DNA of 64,000 bases from Natronosalvus sp042663485 (GTDB lineage Archaea; Halobacteriota; Halobacteria; Halobacteriales; Natrialbaceae). Under the pieces are notes generated by a model, which did not search any database, was not told the DNA's origin, and worked only from the letters and a program-made list of their open reading frames with translations. Positions 54,192 through 62,664 of the stretch are shown here, piece after piece. The position numbers and the translations under genes are program-made. Each line of letters begins with the position of its first letter. Positions within the stretch are counted from its first letter, which is position 1. The DNA lies in the NCBI GenBank assembly GCA_042663485.1, contig JBHTAF010000002.1; one strand, written 5' to 3'.

Positions 54192-55253
54192 TTAGAACCG
54201 CACGACGACTTTGATCGCGCCGTCCCGTCGGTTCTCGAAGGTGTCGATCGCCTCGAAGAAGTCCTCGAATTCGAATTCGTGGGTGAGGATCGGATCAGTC
54301 CAAAAGTCGCGCTTTGCGAGCAGTTGCGTCACGCGGTGAGCGCTGTTCATGCCCTGGGCTTTGACGCCGTGGAGGTCGATATCGGCGGCGACGAGTTTCG
54401 AGGTCGGAATCGGGCTGGTCCCCTCGCCCGGATTACCCAGGAGCGCGACGTTGCCGGCCGGAGCGGTCATTTCGACGGCCTCGGCGATGGTGTCGTGCCG
54501 AGCGGCGGTCTCGATCACCACGTCCGCACCCAGTCCGTCGGTCAGGGATGCGACGCGCTCGACGGGATCGACTTCGGTGACGTCGATCGTGTGATCGGCG
54601 CCCACCTCGCGGGCGACCTCGAGGCGCTCCTCGCGCGTCCCGGTCATCACCACCTCGCTCGCACCCCTGAAGTTGGCGCACTGGACGGCGGTGAGACCGA
54701 TCGCGCCCGGCCCGATGACGACGACGAAGTCCCCGGCCTGCACGTCGGCTTTCTCGACGGCGTACTGCGAACAGCCTGCGGTCGTGATCAGCGTCCCCTC
54801 GCGAAAACTCAGTTCGTCGGGGAGGTGATGGAGATTCCGCTCGCCGATGGTGCAATAGTGGGTGTAGCCGCCGTCGACGGTGAACCCGTGGTGTTTGTGT
54901 CCCATCGACTCGTCCCCGTAGTTCAGACAGGCGGTGTAGCGACCAACCTTGCAGTTCTTGCAGAACCCGCAGGCGTCGTGGGTCTCGTCAGCCACCCGGT
55001 CGCCGACCGCGAACTTGTGCGTGTTCGGCCCGAGTTCGACGACCTCGCCGGTCCATTCGTGACCGAGGACGACCGGATACTCCGCGCCGGGCCACCCGTG
55101 GTCGCGCATCTTCAGATCAGTGCCACACACGCCGCAGGCACGGATCCGGACGAGGACTTCCCCGGACTCTGGTTCGGGCACCGGAACCTCCTCGATCGAG
55201 AGGTCGCCCGGTTCGTTCAGCACCGCCGCCGGCATCCTCCGCTGGCTGGCCAT
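54192..55253 (-). CDS. Zinc-dependent alcohol dehydrogenase (MDR family)
   Basis: 353 residues. Catalytic zinc ligands Cys43 (GVCGTD) and His65-Glu66 (GHEW), and a structural zinc lobe with Cys95, Cys98, Cys101 and Cys109. The NAD-binding motif is VVIGPGAIGLTAVQ. Resembles sorbitol/threonine dehydrogenase types. It would oxidise a secondary alcohol. The GHKHHGFTVDGGY segment (about residue 118) is a variation near the active site. Together with the second MDR at 56208 the locus has two such dehydrogenases of similar length but clear sequence divergence, which suggests two successive alcohol oxidations or alternative substrates. Confidence 0.88.
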   Translation of the reverse strand: MASQRRMPAAVLNEPGDLSIEEVPVPEPESGEVLVRIRACGVCGTDLKMRDHGWPGAEYPVVLGHEWTGEVVELGPNTHKFAVGDRVADETHDACGFCKNCKVGRYTACLNYGDESMGHKHHGFTVDGGYTHYCTIGERNLHHLPDELSFREGTLITTAGCSQYAVEKADVQAGDFVVVIGPGAIGLTAVQCANFRGASEVVMTGTREERLEVAREVGADHTIDVTEVDPVERVASLTDGLGADVVIETAARHDTIAEAVEMTAPAGNVALLGNPGEGTSPIPTSKLVAADIDLHGVKAQGMNSAHRVTQLLAKRDFWTDPILTHEFEFEDFFEAIDTFENRRDGAIKVVVRF

Positions 55254-55337
55254 ACTGACACCTTCGGCCGACCGGTCATAAACGTGTGGTGCGTGCTGAC
55301 GTCCAGCGGACTACCGTGCGGCGACCGGCCATCTGAC

Positions 55338-56114
55338 TCAGGGATAGAGCCCCGCCGTCGCCTTCACGCCGCCGTCGACCGTGAGATCCTCGCCCGTGAC
55401 GTAGCTCGCGTGTTCCGACGCGAGAAAGCAACACGCCGAGGCGATGTCGGCCGGATCCGCCAGCCGCTGGAGGGGGATCCGGTCCAGATCGTAGATGTCC
55501 CCCTTCTCCTCAAGCAGTCGGTCGATCCGCTCCACGCGGGTCATGCCGGGGCTGACGGTGTTGACCGTGATCCCGCGTTCGCCGAGGGCGACCGCGAGGG
55601 AGCGCGAGAGGCCGATCAGCCCGGCTTTGGTCGCCCCGTAGAGGCTCATCGCCGGGACGCCGACGTGGGCGACCACGCTCGAGACGCCGATGATGCGTGC
55701 GTCGTCGACCGACTCGTCGTCGATCACGGCGCGGGCGAACCGCTGTGAGCCGGTAAACGCGGCCCGAAGGTTGACGTCGAGCATCGTCTGCGTCTCCTCG
55801 AGGGTCTGCTCGAGCGGGTCGTTCGCGAGGTTGGCCGCGGCGTTGTTCACGAGCACGTCGGGCGTCCCTAGTTCGGCTCGCGCGTGCTCGAAGAGCGCGT
55901 CGATCTGTGCTTCGTCGCCGAGATCGGTCGGTACGGCGACGGCCTCGACGCCTCGTCCGCGGGCCGCCTCGGCCGTGTCCTTGATCTCTGACTCAGTTCT
56001 TGCGGTCACCACGAGGTCCGCGCCCGCGTCGGCGAACGACAGTGCGATTTCCTCGCCGATGCCGCGTCCGGCGCCGGTCACGACCGCGGTTCGGTCGGTA
56101 AGATCGAATCCCAT
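55338..56114 (-). CDS. Short-chain dehydrogenase/reductase (SDR)
   Basis: 258 residues, classical SDR. The cofactor motif TGAGRGIG is at residues 13-20, with NNAA, the catalytic Ser in VSSVVAHVG, and YGATK providing Tyr and Lys. Oxidises or reduces a hydroxyl/keto group of a small substrate with NAD(P). The C-terminal VTGEDLTVDGGVKATAG is typical of the FabG-like branch. Divergent from the alcohol dehydrogenase at 56208 across a 93-base gap; the two promoters must therefore overlap or nearly so. Confidence 0.9.
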   Translation of the reverse strand: MGFDLTDRTAVVTGAGRGIGEEIALSFADAGADLVVTARTESEIKDTAEAARGRGVEAVAVPTDLGDEAQIDALFEHARAELGTPDVLVNNAAANLANDPLEQTLEETQTMLDVNLRAAFTGSQRFARAVIDDESVDDARIIGVSSVVAHVGVPAMSLYGATKAGLIGLSRSLAVALGERGITVNTVSPGMTRVERIDRLLEEKGDIYDLDRIPLQRLADPADIASACCFLASEHASYVTGEDLTVDGGVKATAGLYP

Positions 56115-56207
56115 GGTCGAAGCATGGAAGGGATCGTAAAAGAGGTTCGCCTCGGTTGCTCTCGAGCGATGGAAAGACTTTCGTCATGTGCCAACGAGTG
56201 ACAGGAC

Positions 56208-57287
56208 ATGGCTGCGAGGAACGGCGAGCCGATTCCACGACAAATGGAGGCAGTGGTGCTCCACGAGGTCGACGACTGGTCGCTCGAGACAGTCGAGGTA
56301 CCCGGATTGACCGACGTCGAGAACGTCGTCTGTCGCGTTCGCGCGACGACGATCTGTGGCTCGGATCCGAAGATGTTCGCCGGGAAGCTCCCGTGGCCGC
56401 CCGAGTACCCGTTCATTCCGGGCCACGAGTGGGCCGGCGAGGTGGTCGCGGTCGGCGAGGACGTCCACCGCTTCGAACCCGGCGACCGCGTGTTCAGCGA
56501 GACCCACTCGGGTTGCGGATTCTGCACGCAGTGTCGCCGCGGCAACTACCAGCTCTGTGAGAGCTTCGGGAACAACGAGGTCGGCCACCGCCAGATCGGC
56601 CACACCCTCAACGGCTCGTTCGCGGAGTACGTGGCCGTCCCCGAGGACCTGCTCTATCACCTCGACGACTCGATCTCCTGGCCCGCCGCGGCCCTGATCG
56701 ACACGAACGCCATCGCGCTCAACTGCACCGTCCGGGGCGAGATCGATCCCGGCGACACCGTCGCCGTCTTCGGCACCGGCATCATCGGTCTCTGCTGCGT
56801 CCAGCAGGCCCAGGCCCTCGGCGCGGATCGCGTTATCGCGACGGGAAACCCCCGGAACAACGAACTGGCGGCCTCGCTGGGTGCCGACCACACCGTTGCG
56901 TACGACGCCGACGTTGTTTCAGAAATCTACGACCTGACCGATGGCACCGGCGTCGACGTCGCCCTCGAGGCCGTCGGCGTCGAGGAGAGCGTTCGGCAGG
57001 CGATCGAGGTCACGCGCGAGGACGGGACGGTCAGCCTCGACGGGATGCCGACCGAGGACTACTTCAGACTCCCCGTGGCCGACATCGTCAAGCGCGAGAT
57101 CGACGTCCGGGGCTGTCGCGCCCACTCGAACCTCGCCGAAGCGAGCGAACGAATGGTTCGAAGCGGTGCCGTCGAGCTCGGCTCGCTGATCACCCACGAG
57201 TTCCCCCTCGAGGCGTTCACCAAGGCCTACGAGACGTTCACCGGGGGCGACGACCTCGCCGTTCGGGTGGCGCTACGTAACGGCTGA
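56208..57287 (+). CDS. Zinc-dependent alcohol dehydrogenase (second MDR enzyme)
   Basis: 359 residues. Zinc ligands: Cys50 (TICGSD), His73-Glu74 (GHEW), and the structural lobe Cys103, Cys106, Cys109 and Cys117. NAD motif VAVFGTGIIGLCCVQ. Similar domain layout to the enzyme at 54192 but different in sequence through the substrate region. It is the first of a short plus-strand run with the cupin after 46 bases. A Met 12 codons in (MEAVVLHE) might be used instead of the annotated start, which lies 23 bases after a TTTCGTCATG stretch with no good TATA box. Confidence 0.88.
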   Translation: MAARNGEPIPRQMEAVVLHEVDDWSLETVEVPGLTDVENVVCRVRATTICGSDPKMFAGKLPWPPEYPFIPGHEWAGEVVAVGEDVHRFEPGDRVFSETHSGCGFCTQCRRGNYQLCESFGNNEVGHRQIGHTLNGSFAEYVAVPEDLLYHLDDSISWPAAALIDTNAIALNCTVRGEIDPGDTVAVFGTGIIGLCCVQQAQALGADRVIATGNPRNNELAASLGADHTVAYDADVVSEIYDLTDGTGVDVALEAVGVEESVRQAIEVTREDGTVSLDGMPTEDYFRLPVADIVKREIDVRGCRAHSNLAEASERMVRSGAVELGSLITHEFPLEAFTKAYETFTGGDDLAVRVALRNG

Positions 57288-57333
57288 CGAGTACTCTTCG
57301 ACCGACGATCCACGACCAACGAACCACGAACCC

Positions 57334-57732
57334 ATGACCCGACAATTTCCCAAAATCGACCCGCAGGAACCGACCATCGTCCAGACAGACGTCGAACTTG
57401 CCATCGCCCGCGACGGTATCGACTGGGAGGCCGGCGACGTCCTCACCCTCCCCGAGGGCGTTCGAATGAAGATCGTCAACGAGAACGACGCCGAGGCCCG
57501 AACGGACTTCTTCGTCAAATTCCCACCTGGATACGTCGAACCCGAGCACACCCACGAGGGAGCCCACGCCTCGCTCGTCCTCGAGGGCCGGATGCTCGTG
57601 GACGGGCACGAACTCACACCGGGCGACTACTACTACGGGCAGAACGTGCCCCACGGCCCGATGGAGTATCCCGACGGCTGTACGATGTTCGCCTCGTTCG
57701 TCGGCGGCGACGTCGCACACGAGGAACAGTAG
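57334..57732 (+). CDS. Cupin domain protein
   Basis: 132 residues, single-domain cupin. The metal-binding first motif is EPEHTHEGAHASLVLEG (two or three His and a Glu) and the second motif has YYYGQNVPHGPMEY with the final His. Likely binds a divalent metal, and might act as an isomerase, dioxygenase or ring-opening enzyme; single-domain cupins are too varied to say. Ends five bases from the stop of the convergent FAD oxidoreductase. Its context suggests a metabolic rather than storage role. Confidence 0.8.
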   Translation: MTRQFPKIDPQEPTIVQTDVELAIARDGIDWEAGDVLTLPEGVRMKIVNENDAEARTDFFVKFPPGYVEPEHTHEGAHASLVLEGRMLVDGHELTPGDYYYGQNVPHGPMEYPDGCTMFASFVGGDVAHEEQ

Positions 57733-57737
57733 GCGAC

Positions 57738-59315
57738 TTACTTTTTCGCGATACCAGCCTCGAGCCCCAGTCCCAGGTCCTCGAGTAGGACCGTCGCGCA
57801 GTTTCGCCCGGGCGCGCCGCTGACGCTCCCGCCCGGGTGGGTGCACGCGCCGGTGAGATAGAGTCCGTCGACGGGCCCGCGGTAGTCCGAGAAGCCAGCC
57901 ACTGGACGGCGCTCGTCGTACTGGTCTGGCGTATAGTCCCCGCCGTGACAGGACCCGCGGTAGTTGTGCGGGTTGCGCCGCTCGAGGTCCAGCGGACTCT
58001 CGACGTAGGAGTCGATGACGACGTCTTCGGTGAAGTTCGGGGCGTACTCACGGAGATGCTCGAGCAGGGCGTCGGCGACGGCCTGCTTGCGCTCGTCCCA
58101 GGTCTCGGAGCCGTCGGCGTGATCGTACGGGAACACGCCCACGAGTTTGTACGTGTGCTTGCCCTCCGGGGCGCGTGTGTCGTCGGCCACGGACGGGCAC
58201 AGCGAGAGGATGAACGGATCATCGAGGTGGACCTCGCCCTTCTCGAACGCGACCGTCGCGTCGAGGAGGTTCTCGACGCTGCCGACCGTCCCCATCGCGA
58301 CGCTCTCGAGGTCGCCCTCCTCGGTCCGGTAGCGCGGCGGTTCCTCGGCCGCGTAGTGGGCCGCGAACATCGAGAGGCCGGCCTTCCAGTTTTTCACGCC
58401 GTCCGCGAACGCCTCGGGCAGGTCCGCCTCGGGGATCATGTCCACGAGGTCGGTCACGTGGACGGTCGAGACCACCGCTTCGGTCGCGCGGTAGGTGGCC
58501 CCGTCGGCCGTTTCGACGCCGACGGCAGTCCCGTCCTCGACGAGGAACTCGACGACCGGCTGGTCCGTGTAGACCGTCGCACCGTGGTCGAGCAGGCACG
58601 ACTCGAGTGCCTCCGGCAGCGCGGCCGACCCGCCCCTCGGGAGTACCCAGGAGTTCTTCTGACGGCCGTAGGTCAGCGAAAAGGCCCGCAATCCGCCGCC
58701 AGGGCGGTCGATTGGCTTGATCGTCATGAACGCCATCCACGCCAGGAACGCACGCGTCTTGGGGTGCTCGAAGCGCCGCTCGAGGATGTCGAGCGGACTC
58801 TCGAGGCTCCGTCTGATCCACGCCTCACCGTTCGGCGCCTCGGCAAGCGTCTCCGGGATCGTGCCCTCCGACGGGGGTGAGTACCGCGCTCGCGTGTAGT
58901 AGGGAGCGATCTCGGCGTAGTCATCGAGGAGATCGAGGTACGCTTGCGCGTCGGCTTCCGAGAACTTTGCGAACTCCGCGGCCGTCCGTTCGCGGTCCCG
59001 CCACATCGTGAGGCTCGTCCCGTCGTCGAACGGAATCGTCACGACGGGGTCCGGTCTGATGTACTCGAGGCCGTAGGTATCGAACAGCTCGAGTTCGTCG
59101 TCCTTGATCGTCGGACTCGCCTGGATGAGGTTGTGGGCTGTCGAACACGAGTCGTGTCTGAATCCGGGCTGAGTCAATTCTTCGGTCGCCGTGTCGCCCC
59201 CGATGGTCTCCTGGGCTTCGACGACACCCACGTCGAACCCGCAACGAGCGGCGTAGGCGGCGGTGATGAGACTGTTGTGTCCGGCACCTGCCACTACTAT
59301 GTCGTGCGTTGGCAT
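57738..59315 (-). CDS. Phytoene desaturase-type FAD-dependent oxidoreductase
   Basis: 525 residues. Begins with the FAD motif IVVAGAGHNSLITAAYAAR and EAQETIGG, the form found in phytoene desaturase and PYROXD2-like oxidoreductases. The C-terminal FAD contact is LYLTGACTHPGGSVSGAPGRNC. Members of this group outside carotenoid biosynthesis oxidise diverse substrates, and the gene is not near carotenoid genes, so a catabolic dehydrogenation is more likely. ATG 59315 was selected because the motif begins five residues later; a longer upstream frame starts in the intergenic region. A TATA-like GATTTATGG (minus, about 59340) lies 29 bases before it. Confidence 0.82.
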   Translation of the reverse strand: MPTHDIVVAGAGHNSLITAAYAARCGFDVGVVEAQETIGGDTATEELTQPGFRHDSCSTAHNLIQASPTIKDDELELFDTYGLEYIRPDPVVTIPFDDGTSLTMWRDRERTAAEFAKFSEADAQAYLDLLDDYAEIAPYYTRARYSPPSEGTIPETLAEAPNGEAWIRRSLESPLDILERRFEHPKTRAFLAWMAFMTIKPIDRPGGGLRAFSLTYGRQKNSWVLPRGGSAALPEALESCLLDHGATVYTDQPVVEFLVEDGTAVGVETADGATYRATEAVVSTVHVTDLVDMIPEADLPEAFADGVKNWKAGLSMFAAHYAAEEPPRYRTEEGDLESVAMGTVGSVENLLDATVAFEKGEVHLDDPFILSLCPSVADDTRAPEGKHTYKLVGVFPYDHADGSETWDERKQAVADALLEHLREYAPNFTEDVVIDSYVESPLDLERRNPHNYRGSCHGGDYTPDQYDERRPVAGFSDYRGPVDGLYLTGACTHPGGSVSGAPGRNCATVLLEDLGLGLEAGIAKK

Positions 59316-59340
59316 ACACCAGTAGTGATCCCTGTGGTCC

Positions 59341-59348
59341 CATAAATC
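59341..59348 (-). promoter_or_regulatory. TATA box of the phytoene desaturase-type gene
   Basis: CATAAATC on plus (GATTTATG on minus) is centred about 29 bases before the ATG at 59315, the spacing expected for a leaderless haloarchaeal gene. Confidence 0.55.
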
Positions 59349-59402
59349 TACACCTCTCACCAGTGACTGTAGCCTCGAGTCGAGAGAAACCGTCCCCGTC
59401 AA

Positions 59403-59410
59403 CTATAATA
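59403..59410 (+). promoter_or_regulatory. TATA-like element of the E1 alpha gene
   Basis: CTATAATA lies 17-24 bases before the ATG at 59427. Slightly close for a leaderless start, which suggests transcription starts a few bases inside or that a later Met is used (MAESTTD, three codons in). Confidence 0.4.
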
Positions 59411-59426
59411 CGTCGGACTGGTTGGT

Positions 59427-60410
59427 ATGAAGTGGATGGCAGAATCTACCACAGACGTGGATCAATCACTTCTCCTCGAACGAATGGAGTTGATCCGCCG
59501 ATTCGAAACGCGCGTCGGCGAGTTGTTCGCCGACAACGAGATTCCGGGGTTCGTCCACCTCTACATCGGGTCGGAGGCCGTCGCCGTCGGCGCGTGCTCC
59601 ACGCTCGAGGAGTCGGACTACATCACGAGCACCCACCGAGGGCACGGACACGCCCTCGCGAAGGGGCTGGATCCGAAGAAGATGATGGCCGAGTTGTACG
59701 GTCGGACGACCGGGTACTGTAACGGCAAGGGCGGGAGCATGCACATCGCGGACGTCGACGCCGGGATGCTCGGCGCCAACGGTATCGTCGCGGCCGGGAC
59801 GCCGATCGGTGGCGGGGCGGCACTGGCCTCCCAGATCCGCGGCGACGACGACGTCGCCGTCTCCTTCCTCGGTGACGGTGCCACCTCCAACGGCCCGTAC
59901 CACGAGGCGCTCCACCTGGCGGCGCTGTGGGACCTCCCCCAAATCTACGTCGTCGAGAATAACCACTACGGCGAGATGACCAGTGTCCACGACCAGCACC
60001 CGGTCAGCGACCTCGTCAAACAGGCCGACGCCTACGACGTACCCGGCGAGATCGTCAACGGCCAGGACGTCGAAGAGATGTACGAGGCCTCCCGGGAAGC
60101 CGTCGAGCGCGCCCGCAACGGCGGCGGGCCAACCGTCATCGAGGCCAAAACCTATCGGTACAAGGGCCACTACGAAGGCGACCCGCAGTGGTACAAGGAG
60201 AACGAGGACCTGCCCGACTGGCGAACGGCCGACCCCGTCGAGACCTACAGCGAGAAACTGATCGACGCGGGCGTCATCTCCGAGGACGAGTACGAGGAAC
60301 TGGGCGAATCGATCGAGAAGGAACTGGACGAGGCAGTCGAGTTCGCGAAGGACTCGCCGCTGCCGGAACCCGACGCGGCGTACGAGGGACTGTACGCGGA
60401 GGAACTCTAA
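59427..60410 (+). CDS. 2-oxoacid dehydrogenase E1 component, alpha subunit
   Basis: 327 residues. Thiamine diphosphate motif GDGATSNGPYHEALHLAALWDLPQIYVVENN (shown here only in part: GDGATSN and VVENN) around residue 150-180, and GHGHALAKG and GKGGSMHI in the substrate/cofactor region. With the beta subunit it decarboxylates a 2-oxo acid and transfers the acyl group to lipoyl. The nearest named relatives are pyruvate, acetoin and branched-chain enzymes; the substrate is not fixed by sequence. It is followed one base later by the beta-subunit gene. No E2 (acyltransferase) or E3 (dihydrolipoyl dehydrogenase) gene lies in the window. Confidence 0.9.
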   Translation: MKWMAESTTDVDQSLLLERMELIRRFETRVGELFADNEIPGFVHLYIGSEAVAVGACSTLEESDYITSTHRGHGHALAKGLDPKKMMAELYGRTTGYCNGKGGSMHIADVDAGMLGANGIVAAGTPIGGGAALASQIRGDDDVAVSFLGDGATSNGPYHEALHLAALWDLPQIYVVENNHYGEMTSVHDQHPVSDLVKQADAYDVPGEIVNGQDVEEMYEASREAVERARNGGGPTVIEAKTYRYKGHYEGDPQWYKENEDLPDWRTADPVETYSEKLIDAGVISEDEYEELGESIEKELDEAVEFAKDSPLPEPDAAYEGLYAEEL

Positions 60411-60411
60411 C

Positions 60412-61416
60412 ATGGCAACCACACCGACCGTCGACACTGACGGCGAGACCAAGGAGATCAGCGTCACGGAAGCGCTCCGCGAGGCGATGCACGAGGAGAT
60501 GGCCCGCGACGAGGACGTCTTCTTGCAGGGAATCGACGTCGCCGACCGGGGCGGCAGTTTCAGCGTCTCTGAGGGATTACTCGACGAATTCGGCCCGACG
60601 CGTGTCCGCGACACCCCTATTAGCGAATCGGCCATCGTCGGCACCGGACTCGGAGCCGCCGCCGCTGGAATGCGCCCGGTCGTCGAGATCATGTACTCCG
60701 ACTTCATGGGTGTGGCCTTCGACCAGATCATGAACCAGGTCGCGCTGATGCGCTACATGTTCGGCGGGAAACTCGACATTCCGCTAACAATCCGGACCGT
60801 CGACGGCGGCGGTTTTTCGGCGGCCGCCCAGCACTCGAAGACGCTCCACTCGCTGGCGATGCACCTCTCGGGCATCCGCGTCGTCGCCGTCTCGACGCCC
60901 TACGACGCCAAAGGCCTGCTCAAGAGCGCGATCCGCCACGACGACCCCGTCTTCTTCTTCGAGCACGCCAACGTCTTCAACAAGACAGGCGAGGTGCCCG
61001 TCGAGGAGTACACGATCCCGCTCGGTGAAGCCGCCGTGCTCGAGGAAGGCGAGGACGTGACCGTCGTCGCCACCCAGGCGATGCTGTACGAGGCGATGGA
61101 CGCGATGGAGGAACTCGAGGGCGAAGTCGACATCGAACTCATCAGTCCTCGCACCCTGGATCCCCTCGACATCGACACCATCGCCGCGAGCGTCGACAAG
61201 ACCGGGCGCGCAGTCGTCGTCGACGAGACGCCGCTCATGGCTGGCGCCCAGGGCGAGATCGCCGCCCAGATCAACGAGGAGGCGTTCTGGCGTCTGGACG
61301 CCCCCGTCGAGCGCGTCGGCGTGCCGAACGTCCCAATCCCGTTCAGCCCGCCGCTCGAGCAGGAAGTGATTCCGCACAGCGGCGACATCGTGACGGCGAT
61401 CCGGAACACCCTCTGA
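60412..61416 (+). CDS. 2-oxoacid dehydrogenase E1 component, beta subunit
   Basis: 334 residues, normal length. Signature segments include TVTEALREAM-type start (ISVTEALREAM), RVRDTPISESAIVGTGLGAAAAGMRP, and MRYMFGG followed by LTIRTVDGGGFSAAAQHSK. The C-terminal transketolase domain includes EGEDVTVVATQAM and DLISPRTLDPLD-type sequence (ELISPRTLDPLD). Pairs with the alpha subunit, one base upstream. The stop is followed by three bases and then the ACMSD-like gene, so all three are a single transcription unit. Confidence 0.92.
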   Translation: MATTPTVDTDGETKEISVTEALREAMHEEMARDEDVFLQGIDVADRGGSFSVSEGLLDEFGPTRVRDTPISESAIVGTGLGAAAAGMRPVVEIMYSDFMGVAFDQIMNQVALMRYMFGGKLDIPLTIRTVDGGGFSAAAQHSKTLHSLAMHLSGIRVVAVSTPYDAKGLLKSAIRHDDPVFFFEHANVFNKTGEVPVEEYTIPLGEAAVLEEGEDVTVVATQAMLYEAMDAMEELEGEVDIELISPRTLDPLDIDTIAASVDKTGRAVVVDETPLMAGAQGEIAAQINEEAFWRLDAPVERVGVPNVPIPFSPPLEQEVIPHSGDIVTAIRNTL

Positions 61417-61419
61417 GCA

Positions 61420-62403
61420 ATGCGAGTAGACTGCCACACCCACTTCCTGCCGGCGCCCTTCCGGGACCGCCTGCGGGAGGCCGACGGCGAGGTTCGTATC
61501 GAGCGCCACGGCGACCAGGAGTTCGTCTGTCACACGACCGGATCGTTCCCCCTCTTTCCCGGCTTTCGGGATCCCGAGGCGCGCCTCGAGTGGATGGACG
61601 ACCACGATGTCGACACCACGCTCGCGTCCGTCTCGACGCCGAACCCGAACGAGGGGCCGATTTCGATCGACGAATCCAGAACCCTGGTCCGGGCGATCAA
61701 CGACGGATTCGCCGACCTCCAGGACGAGTATCCCGGTCGCATCGCCGGACTCGGGACGCTTCCGCTCCGCGAACCAGACGAGGCCGTCGCCGAACTGGAC
61801 CGCGTCGCGGACCTCGGCCTCGCCGGCGTCGCGCTCCCGACGACCGTTCGCGGGATGAAACTGTCCCACCCGGACCTCGAGCCAGTATTCAACCGACTCG
61901 ACGACCTCGACCTGACCGCGGTGATGCACCCTGGGCGAAACGAGGTGAGCCACACCTTCGAGGACGAGGAGTGGATCTTCAACCCGCTCGCCGTCTTCCC
62001 GACCGAGACGACGATCCAGGTCGCTCGGCTGATCTTCGACGGCTTCTTCGACCGCCACGACTTCGACCTCGTGGTCTATCACATGGGCGGCGCCCTGCCC
62101 TATCTCGTGGGGCGGCTCGAGCGCGGTCGCGACCAGTTCCGATCGGGTCCGGACCAGTACCCCAAACAGCCCGTCGTCGAGTACCTCCGGGAGTTCCACT
62201 ACGACACCATCTCGTTTCACCCGCCGGCGATGGACCTGGCGGTGGAGACGGTCGGTGCCGAGCGCCTCTTATTCGGCACGGATTACCCATTTGGGATGGA
62301 GAAAGCCGACCAGACGCTCGAAGACCTCGAGGAACTCGAGCTAGAAGACGAAGTGCGGGCGGGCGTCATGGGCGAGACGGCGACGGCGCTCTTCGATCTC
62401 TGA
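61420..62403 (+). CDS. ACMSD-like amidohydrolase (decarboxylase family)
   Basis: 327 residues. Amidohydrolase_2 fold: metal-binding C-H-T-H motif at residues 5-8, a mid-protein His in VMHPGR, and a late Asp in FGTDYPFG. These are the zinc ligands of aminocarboxymuconate semialdehyde decarboxylase and the related gamma-resorcylate decarboxylases. It would carry out a non-oxidative decarboxylation or hydrolysis of a carboxylated ring or semialdehyde. The position in one operon with the E1 pair suggests that its product is a 2-oxo acid precursor or that it acts just before E1. Confidence 0.88.
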   Translation: MRVDCHTHFLPAPFRDRLREADGEVRIERHGDQEFVCHTTGSFPLFPGFRDPEARLEWMDDHDVDTTLASVSTPNPNEGPISIDESRTLVRAINDGFADLQDEYPGRIAGLGTLPLREPDEAVAELDRVADLGLAGVALPTTVRGMKLSHPDLEPVFNRLDDLDLTAVMHPGRNEVSHTFEDEEWIFNPLAVFPTETTIQVARLIFDGFFDRHDFDLVVYHMGGALPYLVGRLERGRDQFRSGPDQYPKQPVVEYLREFHYDTISFHPPAMDLAVETVGAERLLFGTDYPFGMEKADQTLEDLEELELEDEVRAGVMGETATALFDL

Positions 62404-62586
62404 ACCGGCTCTCCCGGCACGAGTATCAGTCGACCGTCCACCGGTCGGAGCAAGTCGATACCGTTCATCGGCCGGAACGTGTCGGTACGAGTGTTCGCGC
62501 TCGCTGAAGCCCTGAGCGAAAGCACGGTCGAGACGTGACCAAAAAGACCTAAACTATTTTCTACGTTGGATCGGTAGGAGGTAGCA

Positions 62587-62664
62587 ATGATGCGTCCGTC
62601 GAAGGTATCGATGTGTGATAGAGCGATGGCCACCTCGCTCGAGAGGCCAGTCACGGGGCCATGA
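62587..62664 (+). CDS. Candidate 25-codon leader ORF with Shine-Dalgarno, coupled to the EamA gene
   Basis: GGAGGT (62577-62582) sits four bases before an ATG-ATG pair at 62587. The frame codes MMRPSKVSMCDRAMATSLER plus five more residues and stops at TGA 62662-62664, which overlaps the EamA ATG (ATGA). Upstream is a T/A-rich CTAAACTATTTTC element (about 62550). The transporter itself lacks a Shine-Dalgarno sequence, so re-initiation after the leader is a natural way to translate it. Short coding regions in GC-rich DNA can be accidental. Confidence 0.4.
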   Translation: MMRPSKVSMCDRAMATSLERPVTGP

